DNA of 64,000 nucleotides from Roseiconus lacunae (GCF_008312935.1 NZ_VSZO01000079.1:372001-436000); one strand, 5' to 3'; shown: positions 1 through 8,977, numbered from the stretch's first letter. Translations and numbers: made by a program. The notes: a model not told the origin generated them from the sequence alone.

Positions 1-666
1 TTCCAACATCGCCGGGTGATCCGAACTGAGATAAACTCCGTCCGCCGAAAACCAGTTGGTCCAAAACAGTCGCGCCAAGGACGAGTGTCTGCGATGTCCC
101 ACGTCAGGGTACTTCCGAGACACATAAAAGTCTGCGACCGCGATCGTACCACCGGGCTTGAGAATGCGATGTGCTAACTCGATCGCCGCAAACCAGTTTG
201 GGATCATAGTGAGTGAATAAAAGAACGTCACGATATCAACGCTTTCGGCTGGAAGATTCAGCATCGTCGCATCGGCATGCAAGCAGGACGCGTTTTCGAT
301 TCGGCGCTCCTTCAGTTTTTCGCCGGCGACGTTTAGCATCGATTGCGATAAATCGACGAGCAAGACTTGCTTGAGGTCCGTCAATCGATCGGCCACTTGC
401 AACACATTGCGACCGGTGCCGGCACCCATATCCACCCATGACATGCCCGGGCTGAATTGAAGGTGTTCGAGCACATCATCTCGGCCGTGTAGCAACCGCT
501 CCCGAAAGGAGTCGTAATCGCCGGCCTGGCCTCCGTAGAAGCTCTCTAGGCGGTCTTCGTGCGTCCTGCCTTTGACCGGGTGCAGCATCAAATGCCAGAG
601 CACACGCAGGTCCGAAAGTCGCCCCTTCGCCGATGCGGCGTGATTGATCGGTGCCGATTCGCTCAC
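1..666 (-). CDS. btaB: BtaB-like SAM-dependent N-methyltransferase (partial)
   Basis: Class I methyltransferase, cut by the window edge at its C-terminal end (222 codons visible). It carries the SAM-binding motif I VDMGAGTGRN near residue 74, followed by an acidic strand end (LLVDLSQSM) and a LKPGGT motif. It begins with GTG at 666-664, and the preceding btaA stops at 665-663, so the two share the four bases GTGA; this decides the start. In betaine-lipid synthesis BtaB trimethylates the homoserine head group made by BtaA to give diacylglyceryl-trimethylhomoserine (DGTS). The BtaA neighbour supports that role; from sequence alone it is only a class I methyltransferase. Confidence 0.75.
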   Translation of the reverse strand, partial: MSESAPINHAASAKGRLSDLRVLWHLMLHPVKGRTHEDRLESFYGGQAGDYDSFRERLLHGRDDVLEHLQFSPGMSWVDMGAGTGRNVLQVADRLTDLKQVLLVDLSQSMLNVAGEKLKERRIENASCLHADATMLNLPAESVDIVTFFYSLTMIPNWFAAIELAHRILKPGGTIAVADFYVSRKYPDVGHRRHSSLARLFWTNWFSADGVYLSSDHPAMLE

Positions 667-1868
667 GCCGCTGCCCCAATTAGATCTGCGATGTAGAAGC
701 TGCCGTAGGTATGGACGCGATCGGTTTGATGCAAGCGGTTGGCTAAGTCATCTTGGTAACGCAGCAAATCCCCGACGCGGGTCTCCCTTCCTTCGGCCGC
801 GATGACCAAAGGGTCGACAAAGTCAACTTCAAGAGCCGCACTGCGCCAAAGAATACGAGCCTCGGGGGTGGCACTTTCGATAATGCGTTGCCATTCGGCG
901 GACAGTGATTGCGGATGATGTTCGTACAACCAGTCCATATGGTCGAGCAAGACGAACCGTGAAATCAAACCATCATGTGAGCTTAAAAACGACTCGACCG
1001 TCTTGGTGTGTGTGGAGATGCGGTCGGCCAAGCCATTCGCCAAGGAGTTGAAACCGGCTTCGGTCAGATAGTCCGGACAGCAGTCTCGCGCGTAGCTGCC
1101 AGTCAGGTAAACTCGCCAAAAGTAGTTGTCGTGAAGCGGAATCCGGGTGAAGACGTGTTCGATCCGATCCTGGATAAACTTGCCGATCCCTCCCGGGTAA
1201 CCACGGTCAAGTTGCAGGCGCTGGCTTCGCGGTACGCCAAGCATCGCCATCACACTGTCACGCCGTAGGGCCCAACGCATCGGGCGTGAGAAAAGCATCT
1301 TTTCGACGCCACGATCGCGATAGATTTTTGCTTGCTCCTCGACTGTTTCAGCCTTCAAGATTTCATGGACGGCTTCACGTAGGCCACGGGGGCGGTCGAT
1401 GTAGCCGTTGATCATCCAGGCAAATAATCCCGAGGTACCGCGAAAGTAAAAACTTCTTCGCCGGCCGCTTCCATCGAAGAAGTTCTGACGTTTATCCCAG
1501 ATCGACGCGACGTCGGCAGTCAAATGGGGGCGTACTTGATTGCGATATAAGGTCGCCCAGCCGGTGTGAAACCCTCGCCCGAATACTTGGAAAAAGTCGT
1601 CGAACTGCAGCGATTTGATCGCCGCCTTCTTAAGTTCCAACAGAGCGTTTTGCAGCGGGTTCATGTCGACCGCATGAACCGCTTGAGGATCTTGCAGTGC
1701 GTAATCGAGTGCGTTGCATCCAGCCGACGTGATCACGAGAACCGAATCTTCGCGGGTCAATTGCAAAGCTTCACGATCGAGACGCGGATCTTCCCAGCAA
1801 GTGTTGTAGACTAGATTGCGACCATGGATCGCAGAAAAGCAACGTTGTCCTATCCAATTTCGAATCAT
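663..1868 (-). CDS. btaA: BtaA-like DUF3419 diacylglycerol 3-amino-3-carboxypropyltransferase
   Basis: A 401-residue DUF3419 protein, the usual length for BtaA. The N-terminal region has VYNTCWEDPRLD, then the SAM-binding stretch LVITSAGCNALDY followed by HAVDMNP, both typical of the family. BtaA transfers the 3-amino-3-carboxypropyl group of S-adenosylmethionine to diacylglycerol, the first step of betaine-lipid synthesis. Its ATG overlaps the stop of the upstream phosphoesterase gene (ATGA, 1865-1868), and its stop overlaps the start of the btaB-like gene, so the three are very likely co-transcribed and translationally coupled. The upstream gene could supply its diacylglycerol substrate (inference). 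Confidence 0.88.
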   Translation of the reverse strand: MIRNWIGQRCFSAIHGRNLVYNTCWEDPRLDREALQLTREDSVLVITSAGCNALDYALQDPQAVHAVDMNPLQNALLELKKAAIKSLQFDDFFQVFGRGFHTGWATLYRNQVRPHLTADVASIWDKRQNFFDGSGRRRSFYFRGTSGLFAWMINGYIDRPRGLREAVHEILKAETVEEQAKIYRDRGVEKMLFSRPMRWALRRDSVMAMLGVPRSQRLQLDRGYPGGIGKFIQDRIEHVFTRIPLHDNYFWRVYLTGSYARDCCPDYLTEAGFNSLANGLADRISTHTKTVESFLSSHDGLISRFVLLDHMDWLYEHHPQSLSAEWQRIIESATPEARILWRSAALEVDFVDPLVIAAEGRETRVGDLLRYQDDLANRLHQTDRVHTYGSFYIADLIGAAA

Positions 1869-2812
1869 GCGACAGACATCTCCATTTGCTCCAAGTTCCG
1901 ATTCTCGGGCGTTTGTGTGAGTTCCAGGGTTTGGTGCTTTCCGTAGCGACTGACCAACTGCAACGCACCATCATGATGCTCAACAATTCCGGTGCAGTTC
2001 TCGACCCAGTCGCCGGTATTAAAATAAAACGAGTCCGCCGAACGCTTCAGCATCGGCGTGTGGATGTGGCCGCAGATCACTCCGTCACATTCTTTTTGTG
2101 AGGCATGATTCATGATCTTGCGCTCATAACGGCTGATAAACTTGACGCCCCGTTTGACACGCCCTTTGATCGCCGCGCAGGCACCGTAGGGATTGCGGTG
2201 GTCGCCGAGGAAACGACGCTGCACCCATCGGTTGAAACTGAGGCAGGCGTCGTAAAACGCCGAACTGCCCTTGGAGATCCACTGTGCACGCGTTTCGAAA
2301 AGATCAAACAGGTCACCGTGGATGACAAGCATTCGGTAGCCATGGAGAGTTTCGAAGACAAACTCATCGGCAATGTTGACGTGGGGAAACCCTGCCGGGA
2401 GCAGCGACCGGAATGCTGGCCCTCTTAAAAACGAATCGTGATTCCCCGATGCGTAGTGGATTCGTGTGCCTTGATCGACCAGTTCAACAAGGTGCTTGAT
2501 GATTCGGTCGCAATGTTCCGGCCAGTGCCACCCGGAGTTGATTTTCCAAGCGTCGATGAAGTCACCGATCAGATACAAATCATCCGGACGATAGCCCGTG
2601 ATGAATTTGAAAAATTCTTCGGTCCGTGCATGTTTGCAGCCCAGGTGAACATCGCTGACGAGCAGCGTGCGAACGGACTTTGGCCCCGAATCCGGCTTCG
2701 CCGTGACCGGCGCCTTTGACACCGGGACCGTCGCTGGATTCGGTAACACGGCCGTGGTTGGCGCGGTGGTAGATGGGGAATCACCAATCGCCGCCGGCGT
2801 TTCTAAACGCAT
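1865..2812 (-). CDS. Calcineurin-like phosphoesterase of the LpxH/PlcP group, likely phospholipase C PlcP
   Basis: A 315-residue metallophosphoesterase with a roughly 45-residue Pro/Ala/Thr-rich N-terminal extension. The metal-ligand motifs appear in order: SDVHLG, GDFID, GNHD, IHGDLFD and GHIH. The segment FNTGDWVENCT near the C terminus and WHWPEH after the GDFID motif recall PlcP, the phospholipase C that degrades membrane phospholipid to diacylglycerol during phosphate starvation in Sinorhizobium and marine bacteria, more than they recall LpxH. This assignment is from memory of the family. The first position in an overlapping operon with btaA and btaB fits a diacylglycerol supplier. The alternative is UDP-2,3-diacylglucosamine hydrolase (LpxH). 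AAGGAGAGG lies upstream of the ATG. Confidence 0.75.
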   Translation of the reverse strand: MRLETPAAIGDSPSTTAPTTAVLPNPATVPVSKAPVTAKPDSGPKSVRTLLVSDVHLGCKHARTEEFFKFITGYRPDDLYLIGDFIDAWKINSGWHWPEHCDRIIKHLVELVDQGTRIHYASGNHDSFLRGPAFRSLLPAGFPHVNIADEFVFETLHGYRMLVIHGDLFDLFETRAQWISKGSSAFYDACLSFNRWVQRRFLGDHRNPYGACAAIKGRVKRGVKFISRYERKIMNHASQKECDGVICGHIHTPMLKRSADSFYFNTGDWVENCTGIVEHHDGALQLVSRYGKHQTLELTQTPENRNLEQMEMSVA

Positions 2813-2884
2813 GGCACCTGCCCCTCTCCTTCATGGAGGTGTAAGTAGAGTGTCTTACGGATTGGTGCAGAGCATAGCGATCGA

Positions 2885-2902
2885 TTGTTGATATCTTGTT
2901 AA
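2885..2902 (-). promoter_or_regulatory. Possible Pho-box-like direct repeat upstream of the lipid operon
   Basis: On the minus strand the sequence reads TTAACAAGATATCAACAA: two similar heptamers, TTAACAA and TCAACAA, starting 11 bases apart. PhoB/PhoP-type regulators bind TTAACA-like direct repeats with an 11-base period. The site lies about 75-90 bases upstream of the PlcP-like start, a plausible place for a phosphate-response operator. Only one pair is present and the sequence is AT-rich, so chance is possible. Confidence 0.3.
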
Positions 2903-3020
2903 TACACCAAACAGGTTGCCGTAAGAAATGGTGTTGAAAACATCATCTTCACGAGCCCCATCGTCGCTTGACGGGACAGGTCTATTCATGCCGCTCGTGC
3001 TCCGTCTAGACCCAATGCTC

Positions 3021-3097
3021 GGTTTTGGCTCGTCAGCCGACGGGCGTTAGCCCCGGTTATTGCACCGAAACCGTGGCTAACGCCATGCGGCTAATCC
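3021..3097 (+). repeat. Dispersed palindromic repeat, copy 1
   Basis: One of the two best-preserved copies. Nested inverted repeats are visible: outer AGCCG/CGGCT, inner GCGTTAGCC/GGCTAACGC and CGGTT/AACCG, so RNA or single-stranded DNA could fold into one long hairpin of about 60 nt. The flanks (about 2996-3130) are also similar to the copy at 59.2 kb. Confidence 0.85.
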
Positions 3098-3277
3098 TAA
3101 AACCAAAGGTTGGCGAGGCACGAGAGAACAACTCGCATTTGAAGTCGCTACGAATCGTATTTCACCAGCACAGAAGTAGGCTTCCCAGACGCCGGAAATG
3201 CATCAATGAGGTCTGTTGCCGCCAGCCGAACTGATGCGGCATGAGAAAGAAAGCGACGGTGAGCGTTTGCCGGTACG

Positions 3278-4927
3278 TTACTCTTGAAGTTTGTCGGCAA
3301 GCTTGGATTGGGCGACGTCGATCAGCGGTTTTAGGTCCGAATTGTCGCCGTATAGTTCGACAAGGCTGTACCAAATATTTCGTGCTTCGACCACGCGTCC
3401 TTCGGCCAGAAATTGATCGGCTTCATCCAATCGATTTTGCACGATCTTACGGGCATCGCTGTCCTTGCCGGCCTGGTCCTTCAGGATCGCGATCTTATAG
3501 CGAGCGGCGTTGACGGCGGTTTCGTATTCCGCATCTTCGCCCAGGACCGTTACCATGCTGCGGTACTTGTCGATCGCTTCGGCAAAGTCGCCATTGTTTT
3601 CATACGCTTGGGCTTGCTTATGTAGCAGTTCGCCTTGGTTTTTGATCGGGAGGTTATTTTTAATTTTCACTTTCAACTGATGCAGAAACTGAATCACGTT
3701 GATCCGATCGATCTGCTGTTGAGCCCATTCGGCGTTGGGGCTATCGGGAAAGCGAACGATTAATTGACGCAGTGGATGACTTTCCGCTTCGGCAAGCGCC
3801 GAGCGCGTGTCGATCGCGATTAAATTTTCCGCTTGTTTGCGTAGCGTGGCTTCACTGGCCGGCCATGCGACGTAGGCCAGCAGGATTAAGATCGCAACTA
3901 GGCCACCGATCAAAAACCAAGGCTGGTCATGCCAAACCGTAGCGTCGGGGATCTCGTCGTCGTCTTCCTCGATCGCTTTCAGGTCGACGACATCCCGACC
4001 GAGTAGCTTGCGTGCTTCATCCTTATCTTGCTGGTTGGTCACCTGCAGCGGACTGAATCCGCTGCTGACGTGTTCGGCCACCCCGGCTCGTGAGAGCGAT
4101 CGTTTCCGAACCTCGGCCAACTGCAGCTTGACTGCCGTTGCCGATGGCGGTCGATTGACCGGATCTTTCTCGAGTAACTGCATGATCAGTTTGTCAAACC
4201 AGACGGGACACTGCAGAACGATGCTCGCCGGTGACTCGGGAATCTCGGACTGCACCGCGGCGCGAACTTGTTCGATCGAGTCGCCTTGGATAGGAAGGCG
4301 TCCGGTGATGGCGTGATATAACAGCGCACCGAACGCATACAGGTCGGACGCCGGGGTGCATTGATCGGCGGCGCCGGCGACACCCGGTGCGGCAAGTTCG
4401 GGGGCTTGTCGGGCGACTAGATCCAGGCTTGGCGGACGTGAGGTGCGAAAGGGGGAACCAAAGCGATCCAGACGCAGATCGACCAACACCGGTGCGAAGC
4501 CCGCGACGACGATTTTGTCGGGAACGATTGCCCCGTGCGAAACGTTTTGGCTGTGCAGGTACTCGAGCGCTTCGGCGATCGCTTGGCCGACCTCCAGGGC
4601 ATTCTCCCAACTCAATCGACCGTTGCGTTCGATTTGCGTGGCCAGCGTTTCGCCCTCGATCAATTCGTAGGCGAGGTATGCGTCGGCATCTTCGAATCCG
4701 CCGCCATAGCAGCGTGCCAGCCCCGGATGGGAAAGCAGTTTTAGTCGTTCCCATTCGTCGGCAAACGCTTGCCGGGCTTCGGGGGTACCACCAAAGGGGG
4801 CACTGAATACCTTTACCGCAACGGCTTTTTTTTGCTGCACATGGATCGCACGCCATACCGAACTGGTCGAGGGATGGTCTCCCAGTTTGGACTCGATGGC
4901 TAACGGACCAAGTCGGCTACGCGGCAT
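3278..4927 (-). CDS. Membrane-anchored Ser/Thr protein pseudokinase with TPR-like C terminus
   Basis: A 549-residue protein with an N-terminal protein-kinase fold (about residues 6-275), one transmembrane helix (about 337-355) and a C-terminal helical, TPR-like region with motifs such as AQAYENNGDFAEAIDKYRSM. The ATP-binding lysine is kept (VAVKVF, K39) and so is the APE motif (175-177). The catalytic loop reads HGA (131-133) instead of HRD, and the metal-binding loop reads DLR (150-152) instead of DFG. The loss of both catalytic Asp positions predicts a pseudokinase that acts as a scaffold or sensor. It stands alone, divergent from the cytochrome gene. Confidence 0.85.
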   Translation of the reverse strand: MPRSRLGPLAIESKLGDHPSTSSVWRAIHVQQKKAVAVKVFSAPFGGTPEARQAFADEWERLKLLSHPGLARCYGGGFEDADAYLAYELIEGETLATQIERNGRLSWENALEVGQAIAEALEYLHSQNVSHGAIVPDKIVVAGFAPVLVDLRLDRFGSPFRTSRPPSLDLVARQAPELAAPGVAGAADQCTPASDLYAFGALLYHAITGRLPIQGDSIEQVRAAVQSEIPESPASIVLQCPVWFDKLIMQLLEKDPVNRPPSATAVKLQLAEVRKRSLSRAGVAEHVSSGFSPLQVTNQQDKDEARKLLGRDVVDLKAIEEDDDEIPDATVWHDQPWFLIGGLVAILILLAYVAWPASEATLRKQAENLIAIDTRSALAEAESHPLRQLIVRFPDSPNAEWAQQQIDRINVIQFLHQLKVKIKNNLPIKNQGELLHKQAQAYENNGDFAEAIDKYRSMVTVLGEDAEYETAVNAARYKIAILKDQAGKDSDARKIVQNRLDEADQFLAEGRVVEARNIWYSLVELYGDNSDLKPLIDVAQSKLADKLQE

Positions 4928-5308
4928 TGCGGATCTTTTAAAAGGTAAGTCTTAACAGGTATGGCAGAAACCGCGCGGTCGGTTCACGGTGTCGTTGGCA
5001 CGGTGCGGTTAGCACTGGGCGATCTTACGTCGTGAAATTGCCGAACCGTGGCGAACACGAATGGGCTCGTCCCGAGTTTGGATTTTGACGAGGCTCTAGC
5101 ATAGACGCAATTCAATGCATTGTGGATGTGTGGCGGCAAGACGGATCGTCTGGCGGCATCGAGTGGTTCTGCAGGGGGTGTTCGGACAGCGGATCTCGCG
5201 CGTGGCAGAGCTGATGGGAATCACAGAAGGCCCTGCCAACTGTGAGCTACGTTTTCGATGTCTATCAGTTCGAACGTTGCTCGACCGCAAGCCCACTCTC
5301 TGCCCGTC
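4928..5308. other. Intergenic region between divergent pseudokinase and cytochrome genes
   Basis: No gene is supported. It should hold the promoters of both divergent genes, but I see no convincing -35/-10 pair. If the cytochrome starts at the upstream ATG (5258), the gap is 330 bases. Confidence 0.5.
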
Positions 5309-6373
5309 ATGCATTGCTTACACTCGTTTCCGCGTTTGCCGCGCGTTTTTTCGATCGTCTTTATCGCCGCGGTCGTTTCCCAATCCGCCGTTGTCGCGCA
5401 GACGAACTGGATTTCGGCGAAAGCAGGAAAGACGGACTTTCAACTACATCCGGCAAAACCGGTTGATCCTAGTTTGGTGCTCGGCAACGAATCGTGTGTC
5501 AAATGTCATGCCCCCGAAATCACCGTTTGGAAGGCGACACCCCACGCAAAGACATTTGATCAACTGCACCGACAGCCCGAAGCCAAGCAAATCGCTGCGA
5601 AGTTGGGATTGCGATCGATTAAGCACTCCGGCCGCTGCGTCGCTTGTCACTACACGCAACAATCCGCCCCGCGTGAAAGTCCGCACGTGATCGCCGGGGT
5701 GTCGTGTGAGTCTTGTCACGGTGAAGCGAAGCACTGGGTTGACGTGCATCATGACTACGGCGGTCCCAATATCTCTCGCCTCGCCGAGTCGGCTGGGCAC
5801 AAGGCCGATCGGATTGCCAAGAGTGTTGCCGCCGGTATGCGGAATCCAGTGAATGCCTATTTGGTTGCCCAAAGCTGTTTGCGCTGTCACACGACGGCTG
5901 ATGAAGAACTGGTCAACGTCGGTGGGCACTCCGCCGGTTCGCTTGACTTTGAATTTGTCTCTTGGAGCCAGGGGACCATTCGGCACAATTTCGTCGCCAG
6001 TGAAGGCAGATCAAACGCGACGCGATCGAGCGAAAAACTTCGTGTGATGTTTGTCGCCGGGATGATCGCGGAACTGGAAGCGTCCCTTCGGGCGACCGCC
6101 GTCGCCACCGAAAAAGCAACCTTCGGTATCACATCCGCACAGCGAGCGAGCCGGGCGACCAAACGGATACAAAGCGTGGCGCAAAAAGTCGATGAGCCGA
6201 TTCTGAGCGAGATTTTGGAGGTCGTCGCGAGCGTCAAGCTGAAACTGAACAACCAAGATCAACTCACCCAAGCCGCCGACCGCGTCGCAAAGCTAGGGTT
6301 TCGGTTCGCGGAGAAGAACGACGGAACAAACCTTAGCGCACTCGATCCTTTCGTTCCCAAGGGACGCAAGTAA
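5309..6373 (+). CDS. Exported tetrahaem cytochrome c (c554-like)
   Basis: Four CxxCH haem-binding motifs are present: CVKCH, CVACH, CESCH and CLRCH (residues 80, 127, 150 and 207 when counted from an in-frame ATG at 5258). Their number and spacing resemble the cytochrome c554 family. The ATG at 5309 is immediately followed by a good signal peptide (RVFSIVFIAAVVSQSAVVAQ), so I prefer it; neither start has a clear ribosome site. The C-terminal third lacks haem motifs and is helical. It is presumably a periplasmic electron carrier; the partner oxidoreductase is not in the window. Confidence 0.85.
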   Translation: MHCLHSFPRLPRVFSIVFIAAVVSQSAVVAQTNWISAKAGKTDFQLHPAKPVDPSLVLGNESCVKCHAPEITVWKATPHAKTFDQLHRQPEAKQIAAKLGLRSIKHSGRCVACHYTQQSAPRESPHVIAGVSCESCHGEAKHWVDVHHDYGGPNISRLAESAGHKADRIAKSVAAGMRNPVNAYLVAQSCLRCHTTADEELVNVGGHSAGSLDFEFVSWSQGTIRHNFVASEGRSNATRSSEKLRVMFVAGMIAELEASLRATAVATEKATFGITSAQRASRATKRIQSVAQKVDEPILSEILEVVASVKLKLNNQDQLTQAADRVAKLGFRFAEKNDGTNLSALDPFVPKGRK

Positions 6374-6378
6374 GCACG

Positions 6379-7719
6379 CTACTTGCCCAACACCACCGCC
6401 GTCGCACTACCTTCGGTGGTGTGTGTGACCACTAGGACCACTCCGGCTTCGAGGTCGGTCGCCTTGGCGGAGAGTTTGACGTCGGCGTCGAGCGTCGCAT
6501 GCAGGGCCGGCGGGATTTGCTTATTGGCCAAAATCAGTGTTCCCGTTGCGATCTCCATCATTCCCGATGCGGCACCGGTGTGGCCGACCGAAGCGATCAC
6601 GGGAAGGACCGGGGCAGAGATGTCGCATTGCCGAAACGCTTCTGCTTCGCCGGCGTCGACTTGGCGATCACCCATGGCATGCGAAACCACCACGGCGACA
6701 TCGGACGCCGACACATCGGCTTGGCCTAAAGCGGCTTCGATCGCGGATCGGATTGCGCTCGCTGCGTTTCGCGACTGGTTGGGATTCAATGAATTGTCTC
6801 GATCGAATCCTCTCATCGCCGCAGTGGGCGCGAATCGCGAAGCGACCCCAAGGATACGAGCGAGCACGTTTGCACCGCGGTCATGGGCATGACGATCAGT
6901 CTCGATGATCACTGAAGCGGCACCTTCCCCGCCGACAACGCCGGTCGCACGAGGGTCAAAGGGACGCGACGCGTCAGAGACGGCGTGTTCACCGCGATTG
7001 ACGGTCGGCAGATCACCGGTGTATGCCATTCGCATGGAAGCGATACGGGTGCCCGTCGCGCCGACCATGCTGATATCCGCGATCCCACGATCCAAGTAGG
7101 AGCATCCTTCCAACAGCGCCGCCGGTCCTGAGATATCGCCCAAGACCAGCGAGTTGTTTGGCCCCTGTGAATTGATCGAGATCCCGACCTGGCAGGCCGG
7201 CATGTTGGGCAGATATTTCAGCATCCATAGCGGGACGACTTCTTTCCGAGCCGCTTCGCCAAACCGGCCAACTCTAACGTCACCATTTTCATCAACGCAG
7301 CGGCGGATCGATTCAAGCAATTCGGTCGGCGGGTTGAAATAGATTTCGCCGCCGTAAACGGTGCCCAATCGTTGCGGTGCCACCGTGCCTTCGTCGCTCG
7401 CCGGAAGATCATCATCCAGCCCCGCATGTGCGACTGCCAATTGAGCCGACGCGAAGGCAGTTTGGATCTCACGGCACATCACTTTCAACGCTTTCCGTGG
7501 ACGCACGAACTGTTTCGCTTGGAAATCGACGATCGGGGCGCCGATCCAGACGCCATCTGCCGGATCGCCGTCCGACGGTTTGGCTTCGTCATCGGTGCGG
7601 TCCTTGAGCGAACGAATGCCGCTGGTTCGATTCATCAAGGCATCGAAGAACGCTTCGTGACCAATTCCGATCGGGCTGACAATGCCGACTCCAGTAATCA
7701 CGGCGGGTGGACGTGGCAT
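6379..7719 (-). CDS. Beta-ketoacyl synthase-fold protein with active-site Cys replaced by Asp
   Basis: A 446-residue thiolase/ketosynthase-fold protein with the N-terminal VITGVGIVSPIG and C-terminal GHTGAASG landmarks of the KAS II type. In the nucleophile loop, aligned on GPN...SG, the Cys is replaced by Asp (VLGDISG, D195). The two active-site histidines are kept (SHAMGD, H347; VGHTGAASG, H380), but the Lys that precedes the second one is not. This recalls chain-length-factor subunits, which have lost the Cys, rather than a normal condensing enzyme. No acyl carrier protein or partner ketosynthase lies next to it, so its role is open. Confidence 0.8.
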   Translation of the reverse strand: MPRPPAVITGVGIVSPIGIGHEAFFDALMNRTSGIRSLKDRTDDEAKPSDGDPADGVWIGAPIVDFQAKQFVRPRKALKVMCREIQTAFASAQLAVAHAGLDDDLPASDEGTVAPQRLGTVYGGEIYFNPPTELLESIRRCVDENGDVRVGRFGEAARKEVVPLWMLKYLPNMPACQVGISINSQGPNNSLVLGDISGPAALLEGCSYLDRGIADISMVGATGTRIASMRMAYTGDLPTVNRGEHAVSDASRPFDPRATGVVGGEGAASVIIETDRHAHDRGANVLARILGVASRFAPTAAMRGFDRDNSLNPNQSRNAASAIRSAIEAALGQADVSASDVAVVVSHAMGDRQVDAGEAEAFRQCDISAPVLPVIASVGHTGAASGMMEIATGTLILANKQIPPALHATLDADVKLSAKATDLEAGVVLVVTHTTEGSATAVVLGK

Positions 7720-7846
7720 GGCAATCGGCGAAAAGCAGCGAAAAGACGGACGGTGAAAAACGGTGTGCTATCGGTGCAAACCGTTGACGATCAGCGGCAA
7801 GAGTATGAAGCCTGGCGGGGGATGTGACCAGAGGTTGGTTGGGCGA

Positions 7847-8977
7847 TCAGAGCTTGCGATCATAAATCCGCTGAGTCTTCGCCCGCCGCGCCCCGCCGCG
7901 TTCGATGGTACCGCGCGAAAGTGAATTGCTCTCCAAGACCCACGAGAATTCGCCCGTCTGGATCCCAAAACGAATCGCATCGGGGAGGATTCGCGCCAGC
8001 GTTACCAGCCCGAGCCCCCATTTCTGGTATTCGGGCAATACGTTGGTACTGACCAGTCGTAATCGCGTGATTTTGCGTTTTCCGAGCATCAACTTTAGCC
8101 AGCCGAAGGGCAGTAAGTGCCCATTCATCTTTTTCAAGACTTGGTTGTAATCGAGCAATCCGAATCCCGCGCCGACCGGTTCACCGTCGATTTCGGCGAT
8201 GCTGGTCAATTCAGGAACGATCAACAGTTTCAACTGACCAGCCTGGTGAACCAATTCGTCATCGCTCATTGGGACATATCCCCAGGTGCGTTGAAGCGAC
8301 TGGTTGTAGATCTTTAAGAACGCCTTGACGTCGGCATCGAAGGTTTTGCGGCTAATCGGGCGACAATTGACTTTGAATCGCTTCGTCGCCTCGTCGATCA
8401 CGAACTGCAGTTTCGGATCCAAATCATCCAGGTCATCGATGCTCGCGTCATAGCAGAAGAGGTCCTGAGTTTTTTCAAATCCAGCCGCGGTGACCAGCTT
8501 TTCGTAATACGGATGGTTGTAGCTGATCAAGAACGTCGGCGGCGAATCGAAACCGTCGACCAACAAGCCGCATTCGTAATTCAGGCTTGGGTTCACCGGA
8601 CCGCGAACATCGGTCATGCCCTTCTCTGTTAACCAGCGACACGCTTCGTCGAGCAATGCCTTGGCAACCGCTTCGTCGTCAACGCACTCAAAGAATCCGA
8701 AGAAGCCACGTTTTTCATTGTGGTAGCGATTGTGGGCATGATTGACGATCGCGAGAACTCGTCCGCAAACCTTACCGTCTTTGGTCGCCAAAAACGCTTG
8801 GCATTCGGCGTTGTTGTAAAAAGGATGCTTGCCCGCGAAGGCGCACAGTTGTTTGCGTTCGCCCCATAGCGGCGTCACCCAGTGAGGGTCGTCTCGGTAC
8901 AATTCCTTCTCAAGCCGCAGGAATGCTCTTTGGTCGCTTCGACTTTCCACTCGGTGGCATTGAATCATTTGGCTCAT
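7847..8977 (-). CDS. GNAT-family N-acetyltransferase
   Basis: A 376-residue protein from the ATG at 8977 (MSQMIQCHRVESRS). An upstream in-frame start at 9076 would add an implausible stretch reaching close to the tRNA gene. The N-terminal part (FLRLEKELYRDDPHWVTPL, followed by FYNNAECQAFLATKDGKVCGRV) and the block RGPVNPSLNYECGLLVDGFD match a conserved GNAT group with two GNAT-like halves. The substrate is unknown. It is monocistronic and precedes nothing obviously related. Confidence 0.75.
   Translation of the reverse strand: MSQMIQCHRVESRSDQRAFLRLEKELYRDDPHWVTPLWGERKQLCAFAGKHPFYNNAECQAFLATKDGKVCGRVLAIVNHAHNRYHNEKRGFFGFFECVDDEAVAKALLDEACRWLTEKGMTDVRGPVNPSLNYECGLLVDGFDSPPTFLISYNHPYYEKLVTAAGFEKTQDLFCYDASIDDLDDLDPKLQFVIDEATKRFKVNCRPISRKTFDADVKAFLKIYNQSLQRTWGYVPMSDDELVHQAGQLKLLIVPELTSIAEIDGEPVGAGFGLLDYNQVLKKMNGHLLPFGWLKLMLGKRKITRLRLVSTNVLPEYQKWGLGLVTLARILPDAIRFGIQTGEFSWVLESNSLSRGTIERGGARRAKTQRIYDRKL

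Larger units (their letters stand above)
2813..3277. other. Intergenic: leader of the lipid operon and one dispersed repeat
   Basis: No gene seen. The end next to 2812 is the leader of the PlcP-like gene and contains a direct repeat at 2885-2902. The rest contains a palindromic repeat copy (3021-3097), and the sequence flanking the repeat is also shared with the copy near 59.2 kb. Confidence 0.6.

Noticed and set aside
1865-2812. Plain LpxH assignment for the phosphoesterase
   Set aside because: The core motifs fit either family, but the NTGDWVENCT segment and operon with btaA favour PlcP; kept as an alternative only.
3025-3234. Short ORF translating the dispersed repeat (and similar ones near 27.0, 43.0, 45.7 and 59.3 kb)
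   Set aside because: The shared peptide pieces (for example YCTETVANAMRL) come from the DNA repeat itself; reading frames are short, on both strands, and lack ribosome sites.
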